Part shown: one piece after another, positions 1 to 9,052 of the stretch | How positions within the stretch are numbered: position 1 is the first letter of the stretch | Layout of the letters: every line of letters begins with the position of its first letter | Source: Rhizobium hidalgonense | Lineage (GTDB): Bacteria > Pseudomonadota > Alphaproteobacteria > Rhizobiales > Rhizobiaceae | DNA: 64,000 nucleotides | Reading direction: 5' to 3' | Assembly (NCBI RefSeq): GCF_002914525.1 | Contig: NZ_LODW01000059.1 | Location: 310,001-374,000 of the forward strand | The notes under the pieces: generated by a model | The model's input: only the letters and a program-made list of their open reading frames with translations | What the model was told of the DNA's origin: nothing | Database searches by the model: none | Translations under genes and position numbers: made by a program

Positions 1-337
1 TTGGGTCGTCGCATTCGCGGAAAATGTCTCGCCTTGGTTTACCGTTTTGGTAATTACTATTAGCATCTATCTGAAAGCGCTGGCAATTGCATCAACTGCT
101 GTAACCCCGGAAGTTACTGGACCAATACGAATGCAAAATTGCACCCTGCTTCGTTCACGATCAAATGTTTTGATCTGAATTGATAATACTATTTACTAAT
201 TAAAATTCTTCTATACCGTCACGGAGCGATCGGAACCAATGCCACTCGTCGCCTTGCGACGGCCCTGGGAGGGGGCGCATCCGGCCGGCCGTAAGTCGAA
301 AACGGGCCCATGCCTGCGGCCCCTCGGGAGGTGTATT
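1..337. other. Upstream intergenic region of the first ABC operon
   Basis: No gene is recognisable here. The last 100 bases before the first gene are AT-rich and probably hold its promoter. A small dyad, TTACC-GTTTT-GGTAA at 39-53, could be an operator or the end of an upstream transcript. No regulator gene for the sugar importer is visible on this side. Confidence 0.4.
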
Positions 338-1300
338 ATGAAACAGCTGAAACGCAATGCAGCCCTGTTCTTCGCCGGTTTGATGCTGAGCGCGGCGCCG
401 GCTGCCGTATCGCAAGCCGCCGACAAGCCGACACTTGCATTCGTCGTCAACGGCGCGTCCGACTTCTGGAAAGCCGCAGAGGCCGGCGTCAAGAAGGCGC
501 AGAGCGAGATGCCGGATTACCAGATGGAGCTTAAATACCCTGAGCAGGCGGCTGTCGCCATACAGCAGCGTCTCATGGAAGATCTTGTCAGCGCCGGCGT
601 CAAGGGGATCATGGTCTCCGCGGTCGATCCCAAGACCCAGACGGACGGCCTGAATAAGATCGGTTCGCAGACGGCACTCTTCACCACCGACAGCGACGCA
701 CCGAAGACCAACCGCGTCGCCTATATCGGCTCATCCAACGTCGACGCCGGCATGCAGGCCGCCGAGATCGCCAAGAAGGCGATGCCGGACGGCGGCAAGT
801 GCATCGGCTTCGTCGGCCTGCTCGGCGCCGATAATGCCAAGGAACGCATCCAGGGCATGAAGGACGGCCTGAAGGGCACGAAGATCGAGCTGACGGACGT
901 ACGCGGCGACGATATCGACCAGACGCGTGCAAAGAAGAACGTCGAGGACGCGCTGGTGGCCAGCCCCGACGTCACCTGCATGGTCGGCTTCTATTCCTAC
1001 AATACGCCGCGCATCTATGAGGCGCTGCGCGACGCCGGCAAACTCGGCCAGATCACCGTCGTCGGCTTCGACGACGATCCGATCACGCTCGGCGGCGTCA
1101 AGGAAGGCACGGTCGCGGCGACCGTCGTGCAGCAGCCGTTCGAGTGGGCCTATCAGGGCATGAAGCTGATGGCCGCCTACCTCAAAGGCGACAAATCAGG
1201 CGTTCCCAGCAACGGCTTGATCATCATCCCGACGGTGATCATCGGCAAGGATGACGTGGACAAATATGCCGCCAGCCTGAAGGCCATGGCTGGAAAGTAA
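338..1300 (+). CDS. Sugar ABC transporter, periplasmic substrate-binding protein
   Basis: A 320-residue binding protein of the periplasmic-binding-protein type I fold used by CUT2 importers of the ribose/xylose/rhamnose type. The N-terminus is a typical signal peptide (MKQLKRN, hydrophobic run, AVSQAADKP), so the mature protein is periplasmic. The family hallmark near the start of the mature protein is AFVVNGASDFWKAAEAG, and a later stretch VVGFDDDP is usual in ribose-binding relatives. The start at 338 is preceded by a good ribosome site (GGGAGGTG at about 326-333), so the longer upstream reading from 239 is not needed. It is followed by a two-domain ATPase and a permease on the same strand, forming a complete importer. 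The substrate cannot be read from the sequence. Confidence 0.9.
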   Translation: MKQLKRNAALFFAGLMLSAAPAAVSQAADKPTLAFVVNGASDFWKAAEAGVKKAQSEMPDYQMELKYPEQAAVAIQQRLMEDLVSAGVKGIMVSAVDPKTQTDGLNKIGSQTALFTTDSDAPKTNRVAYIGSSNVDAGMQAAEIAKKAMPDGGKCIGFVGLLGADNAKERIQGMKDGLKGTKIELTDVRGDDIDQTRAKKNVEDALVASPDVTCMVGFYSYNTPRIYEALRDAGKLGQITVVGFDDDPITLGGVKEGTVAATVVQQPFEWAYQGMKLMAAYLKGDKSGVPSNGLIIIPTVIIGKDDVDKYAASLKAMAGK

Positions 1301-1378
1301 CCCTCCTTCGCGGCGGCGGCGCTTGCCGCTGCCGCGAGTACGTTTCATGCCGACCGCATCAGCAGCCATGGACAGGCG

Positions 1379-2920
1379 ATGAACCATAGCTCCGACATTC
1401 CGTCACCGGACGCGCCTGCAACGCCGTTCCTGTCGCTTTCCGGGGTCGGCAAGACCTATCCGGGCGTCGTTGCGCTCGAGGGTCTATCGATCGACATCAT
1501 GCCGGGGGAGGTCATCGGCCTTGTCGGTGAGAACGGCGCTGGAAAATCGACATTGATGAAGATTCTCGGCGGCGTGATCACCCCCGACCGGGGCACGATC
1601 CTGCTCGACGGTGCGGAGCTTCGTTCTCTGACTGTCGAATCGAGCATCTCATCCGGCATCGCCTTTGTGCACCAGGAACTCAATCTCTTCGACAATCTCG
1701 ACGTTGCCGCCAATATCTTCCTCGGCCGCGAGCCGCTGAAGGCAGGACCTTTCAAGCTCGTCGATCGCGATCGGCTGCGAGACATGGTCAAACCGCTCCT
1801 GAAGCGGGTAGGGGCCCATTTCTCCGCCGACACGCCGGTAGCGTCGCTTTCCCTTGCCGAGCAGCAAATGGTGGAAATCGCCAAGGCGCTGTCCATCAAC
1901 GCCAGGCTCGTCATTTTCGATGAACCGACTTCCAGCCTGCCGCTGGCCGAAACCGAGCGGCTCCTGAGCATTATCAAGTCGCTGAAAGCGGACGGCATCA
2001 GCGTCATTTTCATCTCGCATCGCCTTCACGAGGTCGAGCGCGTCGCAGACCGGGTCGTCGTGCTGCGCGACGGAACGCTGGTCGGCACGCTCGCCAGGAA
2101 CGACATCGGCCACGACCAGATGGTCAAGCTGATGATCGGCCGGGTGCTTGCGGCCCGAACCGCAAAACCGCAGCGCTCGCCCGGCTCGGTTGCGCTGAAG
2201 GCAAGCGGCGTGCGCACCGAGGCCTATCCCGGCCGTCCCGTCGATCTGGAAATCCGCTATGGAGAAATCATGGGGCTTGCAGGCCTCGTCGGGTCGGGCC
2301 GCACCGAGCTTGCAAGGGTATTCTTCGGCATCGACCGAAGCTACGGCGGAGCCATCCTGCAGGATGGGCAGGAGATTTCCGTCCGTTCCGCCCGCGACGC
2401 CGTGGCTCGCGGCATTTTCCTGGTGCCCGAGGATCGCAAGCGCAACGGGATTCTTCTCGATTTCCCGATCGCCCAGAACATCACCCTTGCCGATCTTCCC
2501 AAGCTTTCCAGCCGTTTCATGCTTTCTGCCGAACGGGAGACGGCGGCGGCCGAAAAGCAGCGCCTTCGACTCGCGATCAAGGCGCCCTCGGTTTCGACGC
2601 GAACCGGCACTCTGTCCGGCGGCAACCAGCAGAAGGTGGTGCTTGCCAAATGGCTGTCGATGAGCCCGAGGGTGATGATCTTCGACGAGCCAACGCGCGG
2701 CATCGATATCGGCGCCAAGAACGAGATTTACGGGCTCATGCGAGCGCTTGCCGATGCCGGGGTGGCGATCCTGATGATCTCCAGCGACATGGAGGAGGTG
2801 ATTGGCGTTTCCGACCGCATCGCCGTCATGCACGAGGGCCAGATCGCCGGCATATTGGAAGAGGACGAATTCAGCCAGGAAAGCGTGCTTTTGCTTGCGG
2901 TCGGCAAAAGGGTAAAATAG
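1379..2920 (+). CDS. Sugar ABC transporter ATP-binding protein (RbsA/MglA type)
   Basis: A 513-residue protein with two tandem ABC domains, the normal size for CUT2 importers. The first domain has a perfect Walker A (GLVGENGAGKST, residues about 50-61) and Walker B (LVIFDEPTSSLP). The second domain has the degenerate P-loop usual in this family (GLAGLVGSGRTELAR), LSGGNQQKVVLAKW as signature and MIFDEPTRGIDIGAKNEIY. It would energise uptake of the sugar bound by the preceding periplasmic protein. The gap to that gene is 78 bases and to the permease 40 bases, consistent with one operon. Confidence 0.93.
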   Translation: MNHSSDIPSPDAPATPFLSLSGVGKTYPGVVALEGLSIDIMPGEVIGLVGENGAGKSTLMKILGGVITPDRGTILLDGAELRSLTVESSISSGIAFVHQELNLFDNLDVAANIFLGREPLKAGPFKLVDRDRLRDMVKPLLKRVGAHFSADTPVASLSLAEQQMVEIAKALSINARLVIFDEPTSSLPLAETERLLSIIKSLKADGISVIFISHRLHEVERVADRVVVLRDGTLVGTLARNDIGHDQMVKLMIGRVLAARTAKPQRSPGSVALKASGVRTEAYPGRPVDLEIRYGEIMGLAGLVGSGRTELARVFFGIDRSYGGAILQDGQEISVRSARDAVARGIFLVPEDRKRNGILLDFPIAQNITLADLPKLSSRFMLSAERETAAAEKQRLRLAIKAPSVSTRTGTLSGGNQQKVVLAKWLSMSPRVMIFDEPTRGIDIGAKNEIYGLMRALADAGVAILMISSDMEEVIGVSDRIAVMHEGQIAGILEEDEFSQESVLLLAVGKRVK

Positions 2921-2960
2921 CGGCGCGGCCAATATAGAAATATCGGGGAATGGATCTCGA

Positions 2961-3986
2961 ATGGTCAAAAAAGATCTCGGACTGCTGCTTTTGATCGTCG
3001 TCGTCGGCATCGTCGTCGCCATCATCAATCCGCGCTTCCTGCTGCCGATCAACCTGGCCAACACCGCAAACCTGATCGGCCTGTTCGGCATCCTGTCGAT
3101 CGGCCAGGCCTTTGTCATCATCACCGGCGGTATCGAGCTTTCCGTCGGCTCGCTGGTCGCCCTTCTCGGCGTGCTGTTCGTCGATTTCATCGCGGTTCAG
3201 GATATGTCATGGATGCTGGCGCTGCCGCTCATTCTCGCGCTTGGCGCGGTCATCGGCGCCGTCCACGGCTGGCTGATCACCCGGCTCAACCTGCAGCCCT
3301 TCGTCGTTACCCTCTGCGGCCTCTTGATTTATCGTGGGGCAGCGCGCTTCTACACCGCCGACGGAACGGCGGGCTTTGCGTTCGGCCAGAATTTCCCGGA
3401 CCTCGAATTTCTGACGGCCGGGCGGTTTTACGGCGTTCCGAACACCTTCATCGCGCTCGTCATCATTGCCGTGGTCATGTGGATCATGCTGCATCGCTCC
3501 GTCTTCGGGCGTTATCTCTATGCGATCGGGAAGAATGAGGAAGCGGCCCGCTATTCCGGTATCCGTACCGGCCGCATGGTCATGTCGGCCTATGTCATCT
3601 GCGGGCTGCTGACGGCGCTTTCGGCGATTTATTTCGCCATGTATACACGCTCGATCTCGCCGGCGAGCCATGGTCAGTTTTACGAACTCTATGCCATTGC
3701 CGCCGCCGTGCTCGGCGGCTTTTCGCTCCGCGGCGGCGAGGGCTCGATCGTCGGCGTCGTGCTCGGCACGGTCCTGCTCCAGGAACTGCAGAATCTGGTG
3801 AACCTGCTTGGTATCCCGTCATCGCTGAATTTCGCCGTCATGGGCGGCGTAATCCTGATCGGCGTCCTGATCGACCAGCAATGGCACGCCATCCGCGCAA
3901 AGCGCCGCCTCGTCTCCGCCGCCCGGCATACCGAGACCCGTCATTCGAACGAAGGCAGCTTGCCGGTGGCTGCCAATCAGGATTAG
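2961..3986 (+). CDS. Sugar ABC transporter permease (RbsC type)
   Basis: A 341-residue integral membrane protein of the branched-chain/ribose permease family. Many hydrophobic segments are visible, starting with LGLLLLIVVVGIVVAII. The family motif ITGGIELSVGSLVALLG lies near residues 53-69, and a glycine-rich cytoplasmic loop (AVLGGFSLRGGEGSIVGVVLG) follows around residue 250. It forms the membrane channel of the importer encoded by the two preceding genes. Only one permease is present, which fits CUT2 systems that use a homodimer. The C-terminal tail after about residue 310 is polar and variable. No further operon member follows. Confidence 0.92.
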   Translation: MVKKDLGLLLLIVVVGIVVAIINPRFLLPINLANTANLIGLFGILSIGQAFVIITGGIELSVGSLVALLGVLFVDFIAVQDMSWMLALPLILALGAVIGAVHGWLITRLNLQPFVVTLCGLLIYRGAARFYTADGTAGFAFGQNFPDLEFLTAGRFYGVPNTFIALVIIAVVMWIMLHRSVFGRYLYAIGKNEEAARYSGIRTGRMVMSAYVICGLLTALSAIYFAMYTRSISPASHGQFYELYAIAAAVLGGFSLRGGEGSIVGVVLGTVLLQELQNLVNLLGIPSSLNFAVMGGVILIGVLIDQQWHAIRAKRRLVSAARHTETRHSNEGSLPVAANQD

Positions 3987-4250
3987 GTCATCCGCTGTAG
4001 ATCGCGCTCGTCAAATCTCATCGGCATGAGACGCGGGCGAATGCGCAGTAGCGCAACGTAAAGATGAAAATTGTCAACGTTATGGAACCAAAGCGGACCG
4101 GCCCTTCACCGCTGCGGCGGCACCCGATTGATGCCGAGCCGATCGCGCATCATGCCGGAGATTGAAATCTGGGAGCAAACGATACGCCAAGCCGCCGCGT
4201 GGCGAGGCCACCTCCTTGAATGCCAGACGGTTGACACCTAAATTAGCGAA

Positions 4251-5240
4251 ATGCTTGACCATTCGTCTCGACCGTCATCGCCGTCAAACATCCCAATGGA
4301 TGCCCTAAGCGAAGTCCTGCAAGACTTTCGCTTGAGTGGCGTCAATTACGGGCGCTGCGAACTCAGACATCCCTGGAGCATCGCGTTTCCGCAACAACAA
4401 CTGCTTCGCTTTCACTTCGTTAGCCGGGGTCCATGCTGGATTCATACCGATACCCAAGGATGGCAGGAGTTAAATGATGGCGATCTGGTGCTGCTGCCTC
4501 GAGGCATTGCGCATCGACTGGCCAGCGCGCCAGATGTTGAGGGCGACTCGCTTGAAAGCTGTCAGATAACAAGGTTGGGAAGCAATGTCTGCGAAGTGGT
4601 GCGGGAAGGAACGGGGGAGATCAGCACCCTCTTCTGCGGCTCCATGGCCTTGGGAGCCTATGCGCTCAACCCCTTGATCGCTCTGATGCCACCAATCATC
4701 AAGGGCTGCGATGTGGCCGGCAATGACCCGATTGTTGGCCCGCTGCTGGCGGCTATGTCGGCCGAGGCGACACAGCCACAAATGGGGAGCGCGACCGTCC
4801 TATCACGCATGGCGGATTTGCTCGCAGCGCGGCTTATCCGCTGCTGGGTTAATTGCAGCGGAGCCTCGACCACCGGCTGGCTCGCCGCCATCCGCGATCC
4901 CCACATCGGTCGCGTCTTGGCGGCCATGCACCGGGATCCCGGCCATAATTGGACCCTCGAAAGCCTCGCCGGTGTGGCGGGCCAGTCTCGCTCGATCTTC
5001 GCCGAACGCTTCAGCACCATTCTGGGAGAAGGCGCGGCACATTACCTCGCCCGTCTGCGTATGCAGCTTGCCCGCGAGTTATTGGGACAAAGCGGCATGT
5101 CGGTTGCCGAAGTTGCTTCCCGGTTAGGCTATGAGTCTGAGGCATCCTTCGCGCGTGCCTTCAAGCGCGTGACCAGCGTTTCGCCAGGGATTGTGCGCCG
5201 CACAAGTTCCGGACGAACGGACATGAATTTCGGACAATAA
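4251..5240 (+). CDS. AraC-family regulator with cupin N-terminal domain
   Basis: A 329-residue transcription factor. Residues about 16-200 match the cupin_6 type sensor domain of AraC relatives (DALSEVLQDFRLSGV..., then HTDTQGWQELNDGDLVLLPRGIAHRL). The last 100 residues are a double helix-turn-helix: WTLESLAGVAGQSRSIFAERFSTILGEGAAHYLARLRMQLARELL, then SVAEVASRLGYESEASFARAFKRV. It sits 58 bases upstream of a co-directional MFS exporter, the usual layout of local activators that control an efflux pump. The start is uncertain: ATG at 4296 (MDALSEV) fits the usual start of this family at least as well as 4251, and neither has a strong ribosome site. Confidence 0.85.
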   Translation: MLDHSSRPSSPSNIPMDALSEVLQDFRLSGVNYGRCELRHPWSIAFPQQQLLRFHFVSRGPCWIHTDTQGWQELNDGDLVLLPRGIAHRLASAPDVEGDSLESCQITRLGSNVCEVVREGTGEISTLFCGSMALGAYALNPLIALMPPIIKGCDVAGNDPIVGPLLAAMSAEATQPQMGSATVLSRMADLLAARLIRCWVNCSGASTTGWLAAIRDPHIGRVLAAMHRDPGHNWTLESLAGVAGQSRSIFAERFSTILGEGAAHYLARLRMQLARELLGQSGMSVAEVASRLGYESEASFARAFKRVTSVSPGIVRRTSSGRTDMNFGQ

Positions 5241-5298
5241 GACACATATCGTCCCGATAACTTCGTTTATGAAATCTCCGAACGTAGGAGATATTTTG

Positions 5299-6525
5299 AT
5301 GACGGACACAACATCACAGCTCGACGATACAACAATTGAGCTCGGCAGCGCCGAGCAATCCGCATGGTCGGCAGCGACCTGGTTTGCCGTCCTTTCGATG
5401 GCGGCCACGAGCTTTGCACTGGTATCGGCTGAGTTCCTGCCGGCGGGCCTGTTGACGCCAATGGCGCGCGATCTCGGGATTTCTGAGGGAACAGCGGGAC
5501 AGGTCGTCACCGCTACCGCAACGGTCGGCGCCGTCACGGCGCTATTAAGCAATGTTCTGATCGGCAAATTAAACCGAAAGGCGGTGTTGGTCGGTCTCAC
5601 TGCGTTGGCGATCGGCTCCAATATTCTTGCGGCGTTGGCGGCAGATTTTTGGCTATTGTTGTTGGGCCGGGCCGGATTGGGCATTGCGCTTAGCGGTTTC
5701 TGGGCGCTTTCAGTTGCCGTCGTGGCGAGGCTGGTCGGCGCGAATGCGACAGGTCGGGGCATGGCTATCGTTACCCTCGGCGTCTCGCTCGCCACGATAG
5801 CTGCACCATCAATGGGCGCTTTGATCAGCGACTGGTTGGGCTGGCGCAGCGCGATGGCGATGACCGCCGGGCTTGCCGCGATCGCCATGCTGCTGCAGGT
5901 GCTCAGCTTGCCAACACTGCCTGCAAGTACAAGCAACAGTCTCGCCGACGTTTTTCGGCTGACAAGGCGGCGCGGCATTCAATTGGGAATGCTTGCCATC
6001 CTCTTGTTGATGACGGGGCATTTCGCCGGCTCGGTTTATGTGCGTCCCTTCCTCGAACAGGTGACGGCCCTTGACACCAGATCGATCGCCCTGGCGCTGC
6101 TTGGCTTTGGCATCGCCTCTGTGATCGGCAATGTTGCCGGCGGTCGAATGGCCGACGCCAGTATCGGCGTGGCGCTCGCGGTTACCGCCGCGCTGATGAC
6201 GTTCGCGGCGGCCGTTCTGGTGATTGGAGGCGCTCATAGTGGCATTGCGTTCGCGCTCGTTGCACTTTGGGGCTTCGCCTTCGGCATGGCGCCGGTGGTT
6301 CTGCCGACCAATCTTTCACGCGGTGCGCCCGACGCTCTGGAGGCGGCAGGCAGCCTGATGGTCGTCTCTTTTCAGGTGGCCATCAGTATCGGGGCGGTTT
6401 TCGGCGGCTATGTCGTCGACCACTACGGCGCCGTTGGGCCATTGACCCTCACCGCTGTCCTGGCTGCATCGACGGTAGCCTTGGCGCTGCTGCAGCCTCG
6501 CAAGCTGGTCGTTGATTCAGCTTGA
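5299..6525 (+). CDS. MFS transporter, DHA1-type exporter
   Basis: A 408-residue major-facilitator protein with 12 predicted membrane helices. It resembles the AraJ/NepI/YdhP group of sugar, nucleoside or drug exporters. Features include SAEFLPAGLLTPMARDLGISEGTAGQ after helix 1 and LGRAGLGIALSGFWALSVAVVARLV in helix 4. The start is set at 5299, which is preceded by AGGAGAT at 5287-5293; the in-frame ATG at 5269 lacks such a site. It is probably regulated by the AraC gene directly upstream. The transported compound is unknown. Confidence 0.88.
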   Translation: MTDTTSQLDDTTIELGSAEQSAWSAATWFAVLSMAATSFALVSAEFLPAGLLTPMARDLGISEGTAGQVVTATATVGAVTALLSNVLIGKLNRKAVLVGLTALAIGSNILAALAADFWLLLLGRAGLGIALSGFWALSVAVVARLVGANATGRGMAIVTLGVSLATIAAPSMGALISDWLGWRSAMAMTAGLAAIAMLLQVLSLPTLPASTSNSLADVFRLTRRRGIQLGMLAILLLMTGHFAGSVYVRPFLEQVTALDTRSIALALLGFGIASVIGNVAGGRMADASIGVALAVTAALMTFAAAVLVIGGAHSGIAFALVALWGFAFGMAPVVLPTNLSRGAPDALEAAGSLMVVSFQVAISIGAVFGGYVVDHYGAVGPLTLTAVLAASTVALALLQPRKLVVDSA

Positions 6526-6584
6526 GCAATCATGCGCAGTTAGACTGACGTAGCGGTTCTGTACCTATGAGGGCAACACTGTCC

Positions 6585-6610
6585 CGCGGTGATAAGTAAA
6601 GATCACCGCG
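6585..6610. terminator. Hairpin between convergent genes
   Basis: A perfect 9-bp inverted repeat (CGCGGTGAT / ATCACCGCG) with an 8-base loop lies between the ends of the MFS gene and the opposing small membrane gene. There is no U-tract, so termination is only likely, not certain. Confidence 0.45.
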
Positions 6611-6640
6611 CCTCATCGCCCCTCCCCCATCCCGATTGGA

Positions 6641-7045
6641 TCACCTCGCCCGGGAGACGCCAGCCGGATTCGAAGCCTCGCTGCCCGAGAAGATGATGAC
6701 GGCGAACATCAGCACGCCGGCGAAGGCGATGAGCGAGGAAATGGCGACAATCGGTTCCATCACCGTGTTTCCGGAAAGCAGCAGATAAAGCGATGGGATC
6801 AGCACCGCGACGCCGAAGGTGTAGACGACGTATTGGATCATCGCCAGGCGCTTCTCGGCCTTGTGTGGATTGAGCGCGTGGTAAACGCCGAAGAGCGCCA
6901 TGGTGACCCAGCCGAGCAGGTTGGCGTGGGCATGGGCCCCGGTCGGTGCGTGATTACCTGAAATCGACATGTGAAGGCCGATCGTGATGCCGGCAATCAG
7001 AAAAATGATGGCGGTCTTGAAGTAAAGATTTGCGATGCGTGGCAT
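6641..7045 (-). CDS. Small integral membrane protein with conserved histidines
   Basis: A 134-residue protein that is almost wholly hydrophobic, with four probable membrane helices: AIIFLIAGITIGLHMSI, LLGWVTMALFGVYHAL, VVYTFGVAVLIPSLYLLL and AISSLIAFAGVLMFAVII. The segment GAHAHANLLGWVTMALFGVYHA carries histidines in a pattern reminiscent of heme-copper oxidase subunit I and of small proteins annotated as cytochrome-oxidase-like in rhizobia. A heme or oxygen/NO role is only a guess. The start has the N-terminal sequence MPRIANLYFKTA. It stands alone, and two AT-rich dyads lie upstream of it (7147-7192). Confidence 0.72.
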   Translation of the reverse strand: MPRIANLYFKTAIIFLIAGITIGLHMSISGNHAPTGAHAHANLLGWVTMALFGVYHALNPHKAEKRLAMIQYVVYTFGVAVLIPSLYLLLSGNTVMEPIVAISSLIAFAGVLMFAVIIFSGSEASNPAGVSRAR

Positions 7046-7417
7046 TGGTTTCCCCCTCTGTAGCCGGCGAAACCTAGCATGTTTTCAAGCTTCTGAGAAC
7101 GAGCGCATCAGAAGATCTTTGGAGCGCCAGCCCAGTTACCGATATTACAATAGAAATATTGTCGGGAAGTAAGGCGACACTAGACAATATTGCCGGCGGG
7201 CGAAGCGCACTTTTCAGTGGAGTTCGTTGCGGCGGCGGGAATTGACTTTGCCATGGCCGATCGCCTTTACAAATACGGATCGGTCATAGCGCTTCAGGCT
7301 CAAGACCAGTGCTGCACTCGCCGCGCAGTCCTTCAAAGGCGGCCGCTCGCCGCTTGGTGGACCCCGCAATGCGTTCATTCTCCAGACGGCGCGCAATCCG
7401 TCAGATTGATCAGGCCT
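7046..7417. other. Intergenic region with regulatory dyads
   Basis: No gene is seen. The right-hand part of the promoter region of the small membrane protein contains two similar palindromes (separate entry). The rest looks featureless. Confidence 0.4.
7147..7192. promoter_or_regulatory. Two AT-rich dyads, candidate operator
   Basis: ACAATA-GAAA-TATTGT at 7147-7162 is a perfect 6-bp inverted repeat, and CAATATTG at 7185-7192 repeats its core about 35 bases on. They lie 100-150 bases upstream of the small membrane-protein gene on the minus strand. The matching regulator is unknown. Confidence 0.4.
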
Positions 7418-7675
7418 CTAAAGTGCATTCCTGATCGGAAACATGTCTTCGCCGTAATGGTGAAGCCTCGTGTGGTGCCGTCGGCATAACCACCGTACCC
7501 TTAAAGGCTCGTCATATTGATCATGATGGGCATCGACTGCTTCGACCCCGCAGACTTCACAGCTTTGCTTTTCCAGCTCGCCGGCGTTGACTGCTCGCTG
7601 CACGGCTAGGTGAGCATCATATTTGCCTGGATTGGCACGACGCCAATTCGCTTGGCGGGTATCGGTTTTCAGCAT
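7418..7675 (-). CDS. HNH-like zinc-ribbon mini-protein
   Basis: An 85-residue protein ending in a compact metal-binding motif: CEVCG, then AHHDQYDEPLRVRWLCRRHHTRLHH. The CxxC / CxxHH spacing and the HHD triad resemble the core of HNH endonucleases and of small phage-borne proteins of that type. It lacks any extra domain. The start at 7675 is chosen because AGGCAGGA lies 6 bases upstream; longer in-frame starts at 7693 and 7762 lack such a site. Such proteins are common in phage remnants and plasmids, so lateral origin is likely. Whether it cuts DNA cannot be told from the sequence. Confidence 0.6.
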   Translation of the reverse strand: MLKTDTRQANWRRANPGKYDAHLAVQRAVNAGELEKQSCEVCGVEAVDAHHDQYDEPLRVRWLCRRHHTRLHHYGEDMFPIRNAL

Positions 7676-7909
7676 CGCTGCATCCTGCCTCATGTCAGTC
7701 TGGGCTCTCGTCGGAGACGATACCTGTATCACAACGTCGCGCCTGGCTTCCGGGGCGAACATCCCGACAACTGCGAATCTACCTTGGCTGGTGTGAGATT
7801 GCCACCTCCCCTATATCGCCGTGTCATCAATGGCTCCGCGCCGCACTGTGGATCACCCGTCAACCGCATGGGATACCAGACTGAGTTGAGGAAAGCTTAG
7901 CCCACCGCA

Positions 7910-9052
7910 TCAACGTGCGACCGTTAGCCAATCGCCGATCGTTGTCCCAAAATGCCGCATGGAAGGTGTTGCGGGGATGGCGGGGCACTCGGTTGCTATG
8001 GTCTTTCTGACTTCACGCGGGCTGAGCCCGAATTCATGGCTGAATGCGCGCGTGAAATTGGCAGCGACGTCGAAGCCGGCGGCCTCGGCAATCGCCGAGA
8101 TCGGCCGGTTGTCGGTCGGGTTGGTAAGATCCGCATATGCCTGCAGCAATCGACGTTTGCGAATGTAGTTGAAGACGCCCCCGCTCGTTTCGAACAATTG
8201 GTAGAGCCGCGTCCGCGAGATGCCCAGCGCACGGCACATGACGTCAGGCGTCAGGTTATCTGAATGAAGATTGAGATGAATATAGCGATGCGCCCGCTCC
8301 ATCAGCCCCATATTGGTCTGTTCCTGGCCGCGATCCAAACTTGCGGAGGATGCAGCGCATGCAACGACCATATCGCCGATCGTGCGTATGATCCGCGGCA
8401 CCTCCTCCACCGTCAAATTGCCGAGGTTCGCTTCCAGTCCGTCGAGATAGCTGACGAGCAATTCGGCGAGGCTACCGGAGAGGGCGATGTTGTGGGCGTT
8501 CTGCAGAAGACCCGCATCACGGGTCAACAGTTCATAGGGCAAGAAGACGAGCACCGCGGCTGAATCGGTCATCCGCCCACGATACGGATAACCGAGAGAC
8601 CTGAAAAATATCTCACCCGCGCCGGTCTCCGTTACATGGCGGTTGGCCTCCGTCCAGGCCCGGCCGCTGCGAAGTACGCCGACGTTCCAGTGATCGATTG
8701 GGCTCGATCGCACCATGGCCTGATCGCGAATATAGCTGCATGCCTGCGCGCGCTGCTGGACGATGAGGATATCGCCGAGATGCCAGCCGGTCTGTTCCGC
8801 GAGAAAAGCGTCGTCCTCTGCCTGTCCGTCCGGCAGATGAACATCCACAAGCGGCGCCATATGAGATCGCCAGGACTGGAATTGCTCTTTCGGCGGCAGG
8901 TCTCGCGTCGAAAATCGCACGGGCACCAATGCCGGCGGAACGTCCAGCCGATGTTCTTTTTGCGCGGACGGTTCGCGCGGCCAGCGCCGCCGCTCCAGAT
9001 GGGCCGGCCATTCCTGTCCAGCAGCGGGGTCATCTCCAGGTTCCGTAACCAT
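7910..9052 (-). CDS. AraC-family transcriptional regulator
   Basis: A 380-residue regulator with an AraC-binding-like N-terminal domain (around VPVRFSTRDLPPKEQFQSWRSHMAPLVDV) and a C-terminal DNA-binding domain of about 100 residues. That domain contains LTPDVMCRALGISRTRLYQLFE as first helix-turn-helix and ISAIAEAAGFDVAANFTRAFSHEFGLSPREVRK as second, matching the AraC signature. The start at 9052 is favoured by a GGGGGGAA stretch just upstream; ATG codons at 9070 and 9166 are possible but weaker. No target gene is adjacent: the flanks are an unrelated mini-protein gene and a long non-coding stretch. The effector is unknown. Confidence 0.82.
   Translation of the reverse strand: MVTEPGDDPAAGQEWPAHLERRRWPREPSAQKEHRLDVPPALVPVRFSTRDLPPKEQFQSWRSHMAPLVDVHLPDGQAEDDAFLAEQTGWHLGDILIVQQRAQACSYIRDQAMVRSSPIDHWNVGVLRSGRAWTEANRHVTETGAGEIFFRSLGYPYRGRMTDSAAVLVFLPYELLTRDAGLLQNAHNIALSGSLAELLVSYLDGLEANLGNLTVEEVPRIIRTIGDMVVACAASSASLDRGQEQTNMGLMERAHRYIHLNLHSDNLTPDVMCRALGISRTRLYQLFETSGGVFNYIRKRRLLQAYADLTNPTDNRPISAIAEAAGFDVAANFTRAFSHEFGLSPREVRKTIATECPAIPATPSMRHFGTTIGDWLTVAR

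Noticed and set aside
1649..3190. 513-codon frame opposite the RbsA-type ATPase
   Set aside because: Antisense shadow of a well-supported gene.
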